Shown in pieces: positions 14,560 through 14,572 of a stretch of DNA of 14,572 nt; within the stretch, counting starts at the first letter, position 1; each line of letters starts with the position of its first letter. The notes under the pieces were generated by a model. That model saw only the letters and a list, made by a program, of their open reading frames with translations, was not told the origin of the DNA and did no database searches. This DNA is from Lachnospiraceae bacterium UBA1753 (GTDB lineage: Bacteria > Bacillota > Clostridia > Lachnospirales > Lachnospiraceae), in assembly GCA_002317595.1 (NCBI GenBank), contig DCHL01000001.1:4008-18579 (forward strand), written 5' to 3'. Position numbers and translations under genes: made by a program.

Positions 14560-14572
14560 TAAAAGTTACCTG

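Overview
The window looks like a chromosomal segment of an anaerobic Firmicute, most likely Lachnospiraceae (Butyrivibrio/Roseburia/Lachnospira-like). This is inferred from moderate GC content, strong AGGAGG-type ribosome binding sites, a large Ig/B-repeat surface protein with a C-terminal 'FSTYAFA' module, a DUF6033-like protein, and the style of the CobQ, CobD and FtsX proteins. No rRNA, tRNA, CRISPR array, transposase or phage gene was seen. No database search was possible, so all family names come from motif recognition.

Layout. (1) 1-2710 (+): 3' part of a large surface protein, open through the left edge, with a Hydin/ASPM-like Ig domain, a second Ig-like domain, four InlB-B-type repeats and a C-terminal membrane anchor. 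(2) 2707-4410 (+): cobyric acid synthase CobQ, overlapping the surface gene by 4 nt. (3) 4460-5587 (-): CobD-like threonine-phosphate decarboxylase, convergent with cobQ. (4) 5588-5748: AT-rich divergent control region with repeated ACTATAT boxes and a good sigma-A promoter. (5) 5749-7980 (+): one-protein c-di-GMP regulator with PAS-like, REC, degenerate GGDEF (GGDQF) and intact EAL domains. (6) 7981-8154: promoter, paired palindromes doubling as a terminator-like hairpin, and a structured leader. (7) 8155-13004 (+): three-gene ABC exporter operon of HlyD/MacA-like adaptor, MacB/LolD-like ATPase and duplicated FtsX permease. (8) 13005-13414: noncoding stretch with three 53-bp hairpin-forming repeats, a terminator and a palindrome. 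(9) 13415-14416 (+): DUF6033-like cytosolic protein. (10) 14417-14572: two related hairpins, the first a terminator.

CobQ and CobD act in late cobalamin assembly: CobQ amidates the corrin ring, and CobD makes the aminopropanol phosphate used for the nucleotide loop. The adaptor, ATPase and permease form one tripartite-style exporter of unknown substrate; no dedicated regulator gene lies in the window. The EAL protein probably hydrolyses c-di-GMP under control of its REC and PAS-like inputs.

The most unusual property of the window is its number of short tandem repeats. Both intercistronic junctions of the exporter operon are minisatellites (10 x 10 bp and 4 x 11 bp). The permease carries an in-frame 36-bp repeat, cobQ an in-frame 24-bp duplication, and the exporter 3' flank three 53-bp units whose sequence variation spares a 7-bp stem. 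No clearly new enzyme system is visible; these repeat and operator structures are the best candidates for something undescribed.
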